From Chitinophagaceae bacterium (GTDB lineage Bacteria; Bacteroidota; Bacteroidia; Chitinophagales; Chitinophagaceae), in assembly GCA_016715365.1 (NCBI GenBank), contig JADKAM010000001.1, positions 496,001-560,000 on the forward strand: a DNA stretch of 64,000 bases. The letters are read 5' to 3'. Shown here piece after piece: positions 42,438-50,801 of the stretch. The translations under genes and the position numbers were made by a program. Positions within the stretch are counted from its first letter, which is position 1. Each line of letters begins with the position of its first letter. The notes beneath the pieces are model-generated. The model searched no databases. It saw only the letters and a program-made list of their open reading frames with translations, and had not been told where the DNA came from.

Positions 42438-43001
42438 TTAAAATTTTACTTTGGGAGCCACTTTAGCTTCGGCATCTTCGGCAAAGAAAACTGCGGGCTT
42501 AAAACCAAAGCTGTTGCCCACCATATTTTTAGGAAACACTGCAAGGCTTTGGTTGTATTCCCGTACTGTGCCATTATAGTAGCGGCGGGCATCATTGATT
42601 TTTTCTTCAAGCACAGATAATTGTCCCATCAGTTGCTGAAAATTTTCATTGGCCTTCAGTTCGGGATAAGCTTCCGTGATGGACAGCATATTCATCAACG
42701 CCTGCTTTAAGCCGCCGGAAGCTGCATTCTGTTCTTCCACTGTTGTAGCAGCGGCGCTTTGGTTGCGCCATTTTGTTACTTCAATTAATGTCTGGTTTTC
42801 GTGGCCGGCATAGCCTTTTACCGTTTCAACCAGGTTTGGTATCAGATCATTCCGTTGCTGTAAACAGGTTCCTACTCCGCTGGCACCTTCCTGGGTAAGA
42901 ATACGTTCTTTGGCCAGCTCGTTATAAATTTTAATGAAGGCGGCAATAAGTATAAACACGCCAATGCCGAGAGCGATGAGTAGAATTGCAGAAGTTGACA
43001 T
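42438..43001 (-). CDS. lemA: LemA family protein
   Basis: I use the ATG at 43001 (187 residues), because the LemA pattern starts right there: an N-terminal anchor helix STSAILLIALGIGVFILIAAF with a short N-tail, then a helical bundle with VGTCLQQRNDLIPNLVETVKGYAGHE and TEAYPELKANENF, and the ARRYYNGTVREYNQ motif. The upstream frame to 43028 adds only nine Thr/Ser-rich residues. It forms a unit with the DUF2207 gene and follows the fused E1 gene by 78 bases. Cellular function unresolved. Confidence 0.92.
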   Translation of the reverse strand: MSTSAILLIALGIGVFILIAAFIKIYNELAKERILTQEGASGVGTCLQQRNDLIPNLVETVKGYAGHENQTLIEVTKWRNQSAAATTVEEQNAASGGLKQALMNMLSITEAYPELKANENFQQLMGQLSVLEEKINDARRYYNGTVREYNQSLAVFPKNMVGNSFGFKPAVFFAEDAEAKVAPKVKF

Positions 43002-43079
43002 GGTTGAAGTTTTGGTTGTAGAAAACAATTTTGCTATGTGAAAATATATTTTCTTTTTTATAAAACAACTAAACTATTA

Positions 43080-45101
43080 TCAGTATGCCATCAATTTTTC
43101 TACATTTTCATCCAGCCTGCTGTAAGCCATAAAGTTTTTCTCCAGCTCTATATTAAAAGGAATGGGTGTATCCAGCGACGCACAACGCATTACCGGTGCA
43201 TCCAGATGATCAAAACAATTTTCTGCGATCCAGGCGGCTATCTCGCCACCAATGCCTCCAAGCAGTGTGTCTTCGTGCAGTACCAGTACTTTGCCTGTTG
43301 CAGCAACAGCTTCCTTTATTGCTTCATAATCCAAAGGAAGCAATGTTCGCAGATCCAAAATATGAATAGAGATATCTGTATTATTTTTTGCATAGTCCAT
43401 TGCCCAGTGCACACCGGCACCATAGGTGATGATGCTGATATCATCGCCGCTGGTAACCAATCTTGCCTTACCAATTTCAACTTCATAATATTCCTCAGGC
43501 ACATGACCGCTTACCGAACGATACAAAGCCTTATGTTCAAAATATAAAACCGGGTTGGGGTCATTGATGGCAGCTATCAGCAAACCTTTTGCATCGGCAG
43601 GTGTGCTTGGGTAAACCACTTTCAATCCCGGTGTGTGTACAAACCATGCCTCATTACTTTGCGAATGAAACGGCCCTGCGCCCACGCCGCCGCCGGTTGG
43701 CATGCGGATTACCACATCGGCATTTTGTCCCCAGCGGTAATGAATTTTTGCCAGGTTATTTATTATCTGGTTGAAACCCACCGTTGCAAAATCGGCAAAC
43801 TGCATTTCCATAATGGCTTTGTATCCTTCCAAACTTAAACCCAGTGCAGCACCCACAACAGCACTTTCGCAAATGGGTGTATTGCGTATCCTGTCTTTGC
43901 CAAACTCTTCTACAAACCCTTCGGTTATTTTAAAAGCACCGCCGTATGCTGCAATGTCCTGCCCCATGATGATCAGGTTGGGATGTTTGGTCATGCTTTG
44001 GTGGAGGGCTTCTTTGATGCCGTCGATGAACCTTTTTTCGTGAGTGGTGAGTGGTGAGTCGTGAGAAGAGGCAACAGCATCGTACTGCAATACTGACGAT
44101 TCACGATTCACGTCTGACGACGGCGCATACACATCATTCAACTCCTCTGCAGTATCCACAACCATCGGCATTGCCTGTGATCCTATTTTTAATTCAGTCT
44201 CTATGTAAGTTTTGGTTTCTGCCTTCATATTTTCAACCTGCACTGCAGTTAAAATATGTTCATCAATAAGATACTGTTCATAGTTTTTTACAGGATCTTT
44301 TGTCGCCCATTGCTCAAACATTTCGGGTGGCACATATTTTACGCCGCTTGCTTCTTCATGCCCACGCATGCGGAAAGTCATGCATTCAATTAAATAAGGT
44401 TTTTGATTTTTGATGCAGTATTCACGAACACCTTTGATGGTATCGTAGACTGATAAAATATTATTGCCGTCGATTTGAACGCCTTCTATACCATAACCAA
44501 TAGCTTTATCTACCAGGTTTTTACAGCGGTATTGTTCGCTCGTTGGTGTGCTTAAACCGTAGCCATTATTTTCAATGATAAAAATTACGGGCAGATCCCA
44601 CACCGCAGCAATATTCAATGCTTCATGAAAATCGCCTTCGCTGGTGCCGCCATCGCCGGTAAAAGCCAGCGATGCTTTTTGATCATCACGCAGTTTATAA
44701 GCCAGGGCCACACCATCGGCAATAGCCATCTGCGGACCCAGATGCGATATCATACCACAGATATGATGTTCTTTTGTACCAAAATGAAAACTTCTTTCCC
44801 GTCCTTTACTGTATCCCTCTTTATTACCCTGCCATTGCATAAATAATTTACTCAAAGGCATTTTACGGGATGTAAAAACGCCCAGGTTGCGATGCAGCGG
44901 CATGATCCATTCATCTTGCTGCATAGCCATAGTGGCACCCACTGCAATGGCTTCCTGCCCGATGCCGCTGAACCATTTACTGATCTTGCCCTGCCGCAGT
45001 AATACCAGCATTTTTTCTTCAATCATACGGGGCAGCAACAGTTTTTTGTAGAGTTCTGTTAATGCTTCGTTGCTTAAATCTTTTCTGTAAAACTGCATCA
45101 T
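43080..45101 (-). CDS. Alpha-ketoacid dehydrogenase E1, alpha and beta subunits fused
   Basis: The 673-residue enzyme joins E1-alpha (residues ~1-325: RMIEEKMLVLLRQGKISKW, the ThDP-binding GDGGTSEGDFHEALNIAAVW with N near 177) and E1-beta (~365-673: MGQDIAAYGGAFKITEGF, CESAVVGAALGLSLEGYKA). It oxidatively decarboxylates branched-chain 2-oxoacids or pyruvate with thiamine diphosphate; residues typical of the branched-chain enzyme seem present, but the substrate is inference. Residues ~333-355 in the linker are encoded by two 7-bp-period repeats (44038-44065 and 44098-44111). The start codon is one of two adjacent ATGs (45101/45098). E2 and E3 are not in the window. Confidence 0.92.
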   Translation of the reverse strand: MMQFYRKDLSNEALTELYKKLLLPRMIEEKMLVLLRQGKISKWFSGIGQEAIAVGATMAMQQDEWIMPLHRNLGVFTSRKMPLSKLFMQWQGNKEGYSKGRERSFHFGTKEHHICGMISHLGPQMAIADGVALAYKLRDDQKASLAFTGDGGTSEGDFHEALNIAAVWDLPVIFIIENNGYGLSTPTSEQYRCKNLVDKAIGYGIEGVQIDGNNILSVYDTIKGVREYCIKNQKPYLIECMTFRMRGHEEASGVKYVPPEMFEQWATKDPVKNYEQYLIDEHILTAVQVENMKAETKTYIETELKIGSQAMPMVVDTAEELNDVYAPSSDVNRESSVLQYDAVASSHDSPLTTHEKRFIDGIKEALHQSMTKHPNLIIMGQDIAAYGGAFKITEGFVEEFGKDRIRNTPICESAVVGAALGLSLEGYKAIMEMQFADFATVGFNQIINNLAKIHYRWGQNADVVIRMPTGGGVGAGPFHSQSNEAWFVHTPGLKVVYPSTPADAKGLLIAAINDPNPVLYFEHKALYRSVSGHVPEEYYEVEIGKARLVTSGDDISIITYGAGVHWAMDYAKNNTDISIHILDLRTLLPLDYEAIKEAVAATGKVLVLHEDTLLGGIGGEIAAWIAENCFDHLDAPVMRCASLDTPIPFNIELEKNFMAYSRLDENVEKLMAY
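44038..44065. repeat. Tandem 7-bp repeat within E1 linker (TCGTGAG/TGGTGAG x4)
   Basis: Four heptamers TCGTGAG, TGGTGAG, TGGTGAG and TCGTGAG run head to tail and stay in frame inside the E1 alpha/beta linker, where they encode SHDSPLTTHE. Confidence 0.85.
44098..44111. repeat. Tandem 7-bp repeat within E1 linker (GATTCAC x2)
   Basis: Two identical GATTCAC heptamers, flanked by similar half-units, lie 32 bp from the first heptamer array. They encode part of the VNRES segment of the same linker. Confidence 0.7.
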
Positions 45102-45274
45102 ATTAAATCTGGTAAATTATTGGTAAAGTTAGCCCTTGTTGGGTATGCTTTCCAAATCGGTTTTGTATATTGAAACTTAATCCGGTTTTGTTAATCAATT
45201 GCAAACAGGGCTGTCTCCCGGGAAATTAGTGTGCAATTAACAAACAACCTGCATCTACCTTAAAACTGTTATAT

Positions 45275-46444
45275 ATGCAACAACTATTTAAACCAGCCGC
45301 TGTAATGCTGCTAATTTTAACCAGCATTACCATTTTATCTTTTACAAATAATGGCCGGCAATCAACCCAGCTTACAAAAACTGCCAACCCAAAAATACAG
45401 GCCGCCATTTTATTAGATGTAAGCGGCAGCATGGACGGACTGATTGAGCAGGCAAAAGCCCAGTTATGGAATATGGTAAACACCATGGGTAAGGCCAAAT
45501 GCGATGGAAGCGTTTCGCCAAAAATTGAAATTGCATTGTATGAATATGGCAGGTCTACCAACGATATAAAAGCCGGTTATGTAAAACTGATCAATGGTTT
45601 TATAAGCGACCTGGATTCGCTGTCGCAGAATTTATTCAGTTTAAAAACCAATGGCGGCGATGAATATTGCGGCCAGGTAATTTTCAGCTCTCTGAATGAG
45701 TTAAAATGGGATCCTTCACCGGAAAGTTATAAAGTGATCTTTATAGCCGGTAACGAAGACTTTTTACAGGGCAGCCTGCACTATACTAAGGCTTGTACCG
45801 AAGCAAAAAACAAAGGGGTGATTGTAAATACCATTTACTGCGGCGATAAAATGCAGGGCATCCGGGAGCATTGGAACCTGGCAGGCGAATGTGGCAATGG
45901 CAGTTTTACCAACATCAATCAAAATGCTAAAGAACCCGAAATACCAACCCCATACGACAGTATTATTTATGCGCTCAATGATAAGCTGAATGGCACTTAC
46001 ATTGCTTATGGCTATGGTGGAGCCAGTTATCAGAAAAAGCAGGCTATTATGGATGAGGCCAATGCAAGCATGAGTAAATCTGCCGGTTTAAAAAGAATTC
46101 AAAGTAAAAGCAATGCTGCAGTTTATAATAATGCCCAATGGGATTTGGTAGATGCAAAAGATAAAGGTGGTGACCTGGCATTGGAAAAGATTAATAAACA
46201 GGAATTGCCCGATAGCCTGAGAAACAAAACAACTGAAGAGTTGAAAAAAATTGTGGAAACAAAAAGTAAAGAACGCAGCGCTGTAAATACTGAGATAATC
46301 AACCTGAACAAACAAAGAGATGCTTATATAGCCGCAGAAAAAGCTAAAAATGCAGCTAATAAAAACAATGCCCCCACTTTAGAAACAGAAGTAGAAAAAA
46401 TTATTAAAGAACAGGCTAAGCGGTATAAAATGAAAATTGACTAA
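45275..46444 (+). CDS. VWA-domain exported protein
   Basis: The 389-residue protein has a signal/anchor helix (residues 7-23) and a von Willebrand A domain (about residues 40-240) with the metal-binding DVSGSM at 48-53; the later Thr and Asp of a MIDAS site are likely in NGGDE and GNEDF. The last 140 residues are a Lys/Asn/Glu-rich predicted coiled coil (TEELKKIVETKSKERSAVN, IIKEQAKRYKMK). No partner MoxR ATPase is nearby, so this is not the usual MoxR-VWA operon. Function unknown. A terminator follows at 46470. Confidence 0.88.
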   Translation: MQQLFKPAAVMLLILTSITILSFTNNGRQSTQLTKTANPKIQAAILLDVSGSMDGLIEQAKAQLWNMVNTMGKAKCDGSVSPKIEIALYEYGRSTNDIKAGYVKLINGFISDLDSLSQNLFSLKTNGGDEYCGQVIFSSLNELKWDPSPESYKVIFIAGNEDFLQGSLHYTKACTEAKNKGVIVNTIYCGDKMQGIREHWNLAGECGNGSFTNINQNAKEPEIPTPYDSIIYALNDKLNGTYIAYGYGGASYQKKQAIMDEANASMSKSAGLKRIQSKSNAAVYNNAQWDLVDAKDKGGDLALEKINKQELPDSLRNKTTEELKKIVETKSKERSAVNTEIINLNKQRDAYIAAEKAKNAANKNNAPTLETEVEKIIKEQAKRYKMKID

Positions 46445-46469
46445 GAAAAGATTTCCCTGAAAACTGATC

Positions 46470-46502
46470 AAAGAGTACGAACATAAACCGTACTCTTTTT
46501 TT
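46470..46502. terminator. Intrinsic terminator, bidirectional
   Basis: The 10-bp stem AAAGAGTACG/CGTACTCTTT around a 9-nt loop is followed by a T run to 46502 that touches the convergent holin-like gene stop. Confidence 0.85.
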
Positions 46503-46872
46503 ATTGCTGTTGATTTACATTTTGCTTATCCTCTGGAAATGCTTTTTTATGCACCAAAGAATTAAAGAAAGAAAGCACAGCACTTAAAAGAAGGGCATAC
46601 CAAAAACTGTCTACTTTAAAGCCATGCACAAAATAGGCATCCAGCAAAATAATGGCAGCATTAATTACAAACAGGAAAAGGCCCAGCGTTAAAATGGTTG
46701 CCGGCAGGGTAAGTATAATGAGGAGCGGCTTTACAATTGCATCCAGCAATGACAGTACAACTGCTACAATAATAGCAGTAAAAAAATCAACAATAGCTAT
46801 ACCTGGTAAAATATACGCCAGTACAAAAACATTTACCGAGCAAACCAATACTTTAAAAAACCATTTTTGCAT
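46501..46872 (-). CDS. Phage holin family (Phage_holin_4_2 type) small membrane protein
   Basis: The 123-residue protein has four helices with the pattern of the Phage_holin_4_2 family: GIAIVDFFTAIIVAVVLSLLDAIVKP and LPATILTLGLFLFVINAAIILL, each given in part. Such proteins are widespread in bacterial chromosomes and are not proof of a prophage. It lies 4 bases after the non-catalytic M16 gene and closes that unit. Confidence 0.85.
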   Translation of the reverse strand: MQKWFFKVLVCSVNVFVLAYILPGIAIVDFFTAIIVAVVLSLLDAIVKPLLIILTLPATILTLGLFLFVINAAIILLDAYFVHGFKVDSFWYALLLSAVLSFFNSLVHKKAFPEDKQNVNQQQ

Positions 46873-46876
46873 AACA

Positions 46877-48154
46877 TCAAATTACAACTATTTCGTAAAA
46901 ATCGGCAGGATTCAGGTACTTTTTTGACAGCTCACGCAGCTCTTCTGCTGAAATATTTTTTATTGTTTCTATTGATCTGTAAAAATAATCGCCGTCAAGA
47001 TTATTTAACACCAGGTTTTTCCACCGGCCCATGATCTGAAAGGGGCCATCCAGGTCACCCAAAATTGTTCCGATCAAATAATTTCGTACCAGCAACAATT
47101 CTTCATTATCAACCAGGTCTTCTCTTAATAATTTCATTTCTTTATACACTTCTTCAATGGTTGCTTCGCAAACATCCTTACCGGCTTCAGTGCTTATCAT
47201 CCAGGCAGAGTCGTGAATATGGTTTTGCACATAGCTGTGTATGCCGTAAGTATACCCTTTGTCTTCACGAATATTACTCATCAGCCTTGATCCAAAAAAG
47301 CCTCCAAACACGGTATTCAGCACCATCACTTTCATAAAGTCGGGGTGATGACGGTTTGGGAAAGGCCTGGCAATACGGATAGCACCCTGCACGCCATTTA
47401 CATCGTTTTCAATTCTGTATTTTTTTTCTGCCGCAGGCGATTGTATGATTGTTGTAAGCTGGTTATTGAAAGGTTTGATTGAAAGATCGCCAAAAGCTTT
47501 GTTCAACTGCTGTTCAATATCAGCCGGAAGTTTACCACTTACAAACATCACACACTGCCCGTTAAGATAATATTGCGTGAAAAAATCTTTCAGCAAGCCG
47601 CTGTTCAATGCATCCAGGTCTTCGGGATTAGTGTATTTACCGTAAGGATGTGCTTCGCCAAAAACATATGCATCTGTTAACCGGGTGGCAACAAAATCGC
47701 ATTTTTGTAAATTAACCTTTATCCGCTGTTTTGAATTTTGTTTATAGATATCCAGTTCTGCCTCACTAAAAACAGGGTCAGTAATCATGTCCCTTACCAC
47801 GGGTAAAACAGCCGGCAATTGTTTACTTAAGGCTGAAAGAGAAACAACCGCTGTTTCATTAAAGCAGGAGCGGTTGCAGTAGGCACCATAATATTCAAAC
47901 ACTTCATTTATTTCAAAAGCACTTTTTGTTGATGTGCCATTCTTTAATAAATAATTGGTGGCTGCTGCTACCGATTTTTGCTGTTCAAACCAGTTGCCGG
48001 CATAAAACACCAGCTCTATCTGCACTACTTCCTGTGCACCGGCATCAATGGTATAAACCGGTACGCCATTATCTAAAGTAAATTTTTGATAAGGTTTCAG
48101 TTCAAGATTAAATTCAATGGCATCTTTTATGAGTGGGGCCGTTTTTCTGTGCAT
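46877..48154 (-). CDS. M16 family peptidase-like subunit, non-catalytic
   Basis: The 425-residue protein has the M16/insulinase fold: an N-terminal half (KFTLDNGVPVYTIDAG), then a C-terminal half with GFFGSRLMSNIREDKGYTYGIHSYV. The zinc motif H-x-x-E-H is absent; the corresponding segment reads GNWFEQQKSVAAATNYLL. It therefore resembles the alpha subunit of mitochondrial processing peptidase or the partner in bacterial M16 heterodimers. I start at the ATG at 48154 because the longer frame runs into the upstream gene; it is 7 bases after the catalytic subunit stop. Confidence 0.93.
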   Translation of the reverse strand: MHRKTAPLIKDAIEFNLELKPYQKFTLDNGVPVYTIDAGAQEVVQIELVFYAGNWFEQQKSVAAATNYLLKNGTSTKSAFEINEVFEYYGAYCNRSCFNETAVVSLSALSKQLPAVLPVVRDMITDPVFSEAELDIYKQNSKQRIKVNLQKCDFVATRLTDAYVFGEAHPYGKYTNPEDLDALNSGLLKDFFTQYYLNGQCVMFVSGKLPADIEQQLNKAFGDLSIKPFNNQLTTIIQSPAAEKKYRIENDVNGVQGAIRIARPFPNRHHPDFMKVMVLNTVFGGFFGSRLMSNIREDKGYTYGIHSYVQNHIHDSAWMISTEAGKDVCEATIEEVYKEMKLLREDLVDNEELLLVRNYLIGTILGDLDGPFQIMGRWKNLVLNNLDGDYFYRSIETIKNISAEELRELSKKYLNPADFYEIVVI

Positions 48155-48161
48155 TAAGTTA

Positions 48162-49400
48162 TTAGTTATTGGAATAGTAATACAGTGTATTAGAATTCTT
48201 TTCGTCAAAAATTATTTTGCTTTCATGCTGTATTTCTTCTGCTGTTACCGCACGGTATCTGTCCAGTTCTTTATTGATCAGGTCAGCATCGCCCAATTGC
48301 TCATACATGGCAAGGCTGGCAGCCCGGTTGGTAATGCTCATGTCTTCAAAAGCAATCATGCTTTCTGTTTTGTTTTTCACTTTATCCAGTTCCCGCTGGC
48401 TGATGCCTTCCTGCTGCAGTTTTACCAATTCTTCATTAACAGCTGCTTCTGCATCTTCCATCTTCACACCTTTTACCAGTTTACCTTCAATGGTTAACAG
48501 GCCGGCATCGGTACTTCCCAGGTGATAACATTCAATATTGCTGAAAAGTTGTTTTTCTTTTACCAGCGATTGAAATAAACGGGATGAACCGCCTCCGCTT
48601 AAAATTTCGGAAATAAGATCGGCGGTATAATAACGCATATCAGTTCTTGGATAAATATGCCAGCATTTATACAATGCGTCCAGCGGCACATTTGCTTTTA
48701 CTGTACTTGACCGGGCAGCAGTTTGTTTGGGCTCAACCGGCAAATTGCGAACATATTTTTCGCCTGCAGGAATGGGTGCAAACCATTTTTCGGTAAGCCG
48801 CTTTACTTCATCAAGGGTTACATTTCCCGCCACAACTAAAATAGCATTGCCCGGGTTGTAGTGTTTATTAAAAAATCCTTTTACATCATCCAGTGTTGCA
48901 TTTTCTATATGGCTCAGCTCGGCACCTATCGTCATCCAGCGGTATGGATGAACAGTATAAGTAAGCTCTCTCATCTTATGCCATACATCGCCGTAAGGTT
49001 TGTTTATATAATGCTCTTTAAATTCTTCGCAAACTACTTTGCGCTGCACTTCCAGGCTTTTTTTGCTGAAGGCCAATGATAACATCCGGTCGCTTTCCAG
49101 CCAAAAAGCAGTTTCGAGGTTTTCGGCAGGCAACTGGCAATAATAATTGGTAAGATCATTGGTTGTAAAAGCATTGTTGTCTCCGCCGGCCAGTTGTAAG
49201 GGCTCATCATACACAGGAATATTCACACTTCCTCCAAACATCAGGTGTTCAAACAAATGGGCAAAACCGGTTTTGGCAGGGTCTTCATCACGTGCGCCCA
49301 CATCATACAAAACATTAACCACTGCCATGGGTGTGCTTGCATCCCGGTGAACCAGCACTTTTAAGCCATTGGCAATTTCAAATTTTTCAAAATTAATCAT
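48162..49400 (-). CDS. M16 family zinc peptidase, catalytic subunit
   Basis: The 412-residue protein has the inverted zinc motif HLFEH (in FAHLFEHLMFGG) with the downstream Glu near 130 (ESDRMLSLAFS region), and the second-half R/Y motif (GSSRLFQSLV). I take the ATG at 49400. A -7 box TACATTTG lies 3 bp upstream and overlaps the longer frame to 49436, so the longer frame cannot be fully transcribed. It forms a heterodimer candidate with the next gene. No signal peptide, so either cytosolic or exported unusually; substrates likely are peptides. Confidence 0.94.
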   Translation of the reverse strand: MINFEKFEIANGLKVLVHRDASTPMAVVNVLYDVGARDEDPAKTGFAHLFEHLMFGGSVNIPVYDEPLQLAGGDNNAFTTNDLTNYYCQLPAENLETAFWLESDRMLSLAFSKKSLEVQRKVVCEEFKEHYINKPYGDVWHKMRELTYTVHPYRWMTIGAELSHIENATLDDVKGFFNKHYNPGNAILVVAGNVTLDEVKRLTEKWFAPIPAGEKYVRNLPVEPKQTAARSSTVKANVPLDALYKCWHIYPRTDMRYYTADLISEILSGGGSSRLFQSLVKEKQLFSNIECYHLGSTDAGLLTIEGKLVKGVKMEDAEAAVNEELVKLQQEGISQRELDKVKNKTESMIAFEDMSITNRAASLAMYEQLGDADLINKELDRYRAVTAEEIQHESKIIFDEKNSNTLYYYSNN

Positions 49401-49403
49401 GTG

Positions 49404-49433
49404 CAAATGTACGGAGGAGAACAAAACCCGCAA
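49404..49433 (-). promoter_or_regulatory. Promoter of the M16 peptidase pair
   Basis: On the minus strand TTG (49431-49433), a 19-base spacer and TACATTTG (49404-49411) match the Bacteroidota consensus exactly. The -7 box ends 3 bp before the ATG at 49400, so the transcript is leaderless or almost so. Confidence 0.75.
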
Positions 49434-49545
49434 CAAAGTTTATACCGACTTTGCACTATAAACAGTACAACAGCTTTTCAGTCGGCATAATACCAACTAA
49501 TATTTCAACGCAGTCCGTTGGACTACTTATGAAATAAAGATGGTA

Positions 49546-50733
49546 TTAACGGATGCTTATGGTATTAATGGTAAGCTCTTTTAAAACGCCATCACGCCTT
49601 ATTAAGATCTTCACTGTTTCAAATGGCTTTTGCAGCATATTTTTATACGCTTGCATATTCAGAGAAAAATTTCTGTTTACTGCAATAATTTCGTCATTCA
49701 CTTTAAAGTTTGCCTTATCTGCAGGCGAATCTTTAATTACATCCTCTACCATTATCTTACCATTTATATAATAAATTCCCAACCCGGTGTATGCATAATC
49801 AAAGTCTTCGTTAAAATGACTGTTGGGCTGCAAATGAATTTCGCGGTTTGGGTAATTGATGATCATGTTGAACCTGCGCAGCAGGTCATTGCCTAACAGG
49901 CCGCCCGTAAAGGGATAGGAGGTTACATTGTAATCATCTTTATACAAATAAGTTGGTACGGCCTTGAAACGGTAAGGCCCGATTCTAACTTCTTTAATTA
50001 AAGTAAGACGCATCTGAAGTTTTCCGCCCATACCTTCAGCCTGTGTAACAACCGGTTTTCTTCTGTTCAATAAAATGGCGCTGTCTTTTGCAAACTGTTC
50101 ACTCATTAATAAACAAAGTCCGGCACCGGTATCAAAGTAAAAGTTAAAGCCAAGTCTTTTTTTGTCTTTTATATTCAGCCATTGAATGGGCAGGTTGGTA
50201 AATGCAGGATGCAGGATGGTTCCGTCAATTGGATAATCAATTCGTCCGGGGCTGTAAACTTCAATCATACTGCTGTCGAAATTGATCTTAACGATATAAC
50301 GGCTGAAAAAACTATAACCTATGATACCATCTACTTTTTCGCCATACACACTGCTGAGTACATCATAATTGTTTACATGAAAGTTAAGATGTTCTATTTT
50401 CAACCCGGGCAGGATCAGGTTTTGATCAAATGCAAAAGAAACTTTGCGTATACCTCCAATTCCGGTAATGGTAGTGTCGCTGGGTTTTAAAGGAATATTA
50501 AACTCGGCGCAGGTGCCTGAATCAAGAGAGATACCGCCACTGCCGCTGTCCAAAATAAAATTTAAGCTATCGGGCACATTGCCAAATTTAGCCTGGAGCA
50601 CCATTACCCCGCCGCTGAATTGCCTGAAAGGGAACCGGGTAATGAATTTTGCTTCTTTTTGGGGTAAAATCTCCTGTGCCTGTGTATTTGCCAGTACAAT
50701 AATGAATAATATGGTGTGGCAAATTTTTATCAT
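49546..50733 (-). CDS. Exported retropepsin-like aspartyl protease with C-terminal PDZ domain
   Basis: The 395-residue protein has a signal peptide (to about residue 19). Residues ~30-280 hold two lobes with aspartyl-protease signatures, LNFILDSGSGGISLD (D-S-G) and FNFYFDTGAGLCLLM (D-T-G). Residues ~300-395 form a PDZ domain (GLGIYYINGKIMVEDVIKD, NDEIIAVN, MLQKPFETVKI). Two catalytic D-S/T-G motifs in one chain suggest a monomeric pepsin-like arrangement. Periplasmic quality control is the likely field, but no substrate is known. Confidence 0.88.
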   Translation of the reverse strand: MIKICHTILFIIVLANTQAQEILPQKEAKFITRFPFRQFSGGVMVLQAKFGNVPDSLNFILDSGSGGISLDSGTCAEFNIPLKPSDTTITGIGGIRKVSFAFDQNLILPGLKIEHLNFHVNNYDVLSSVYGEKVDGIIGYSFFSRYIVKINFDSSMIEVYSPGRIDYPIDGTILHPAFTNLPIQWLNIKDKKRLGFNFYFDTGAGLCLLMSEQFAKDSAILLNRRKPVVTQAEGMGGKLQMRLTLIKEVRIGPYRFKAVPTYLYKDDYNVTSYPFTGGLLGNDLLRRFNMIINYPNREIHLQPNSHFNEDFDYAYTGLGIYYINGKIMVEDVIKDSPADKANFKVNDEIIAVNRNFSLNMQAYKNMLQKPFETVKILIRRDGVLKELTINTISIR

Positions 50734-50767
50734 GCAATCTTCATTCGAATTTACAACCTATTGGATG

Positions 50768-50775
50768 TACTTTTG
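50768..50775 (+). promoter_or_regulatory. -7 box of mqnC
   Basis: TACTTTTG matches TAnnTTTG and would start transcription near 50782, 20 nt before the ATG. No convincing -33 TTG at the right distance. Confidence 0.5.
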
Positions 50776-50792
50776 TTGTTTATTACACAAAC

Positions 50793-50797
50793 GGAGG
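50793..50797 (+). promoter_or_regulatory. Shine-Dalgarno site of mqnC
   Basis: GGAGG lies 4 bases before the mqnC ATG (ACGGAGGACAT then ATG). A canonical SD is unusual in this window, where most starts have only A-rich leaders. Confidence 0.7.
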
Positions 50798-50801
50798 ACA
50801 T

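Noticed and set aside
46501..46872. Prophage signal from a holin-family protein
   Set aside because: The Phage_holin_4_2 family is common on chromosomes; no integrase, capsid or lysis gene is nearby.
48155..48208. Longer start of the non-catalytic M16 subunit
   Set aside because: It overlaps the coding end of the catalytic subunit and encodes a run of Ile/Thr unlike the family.
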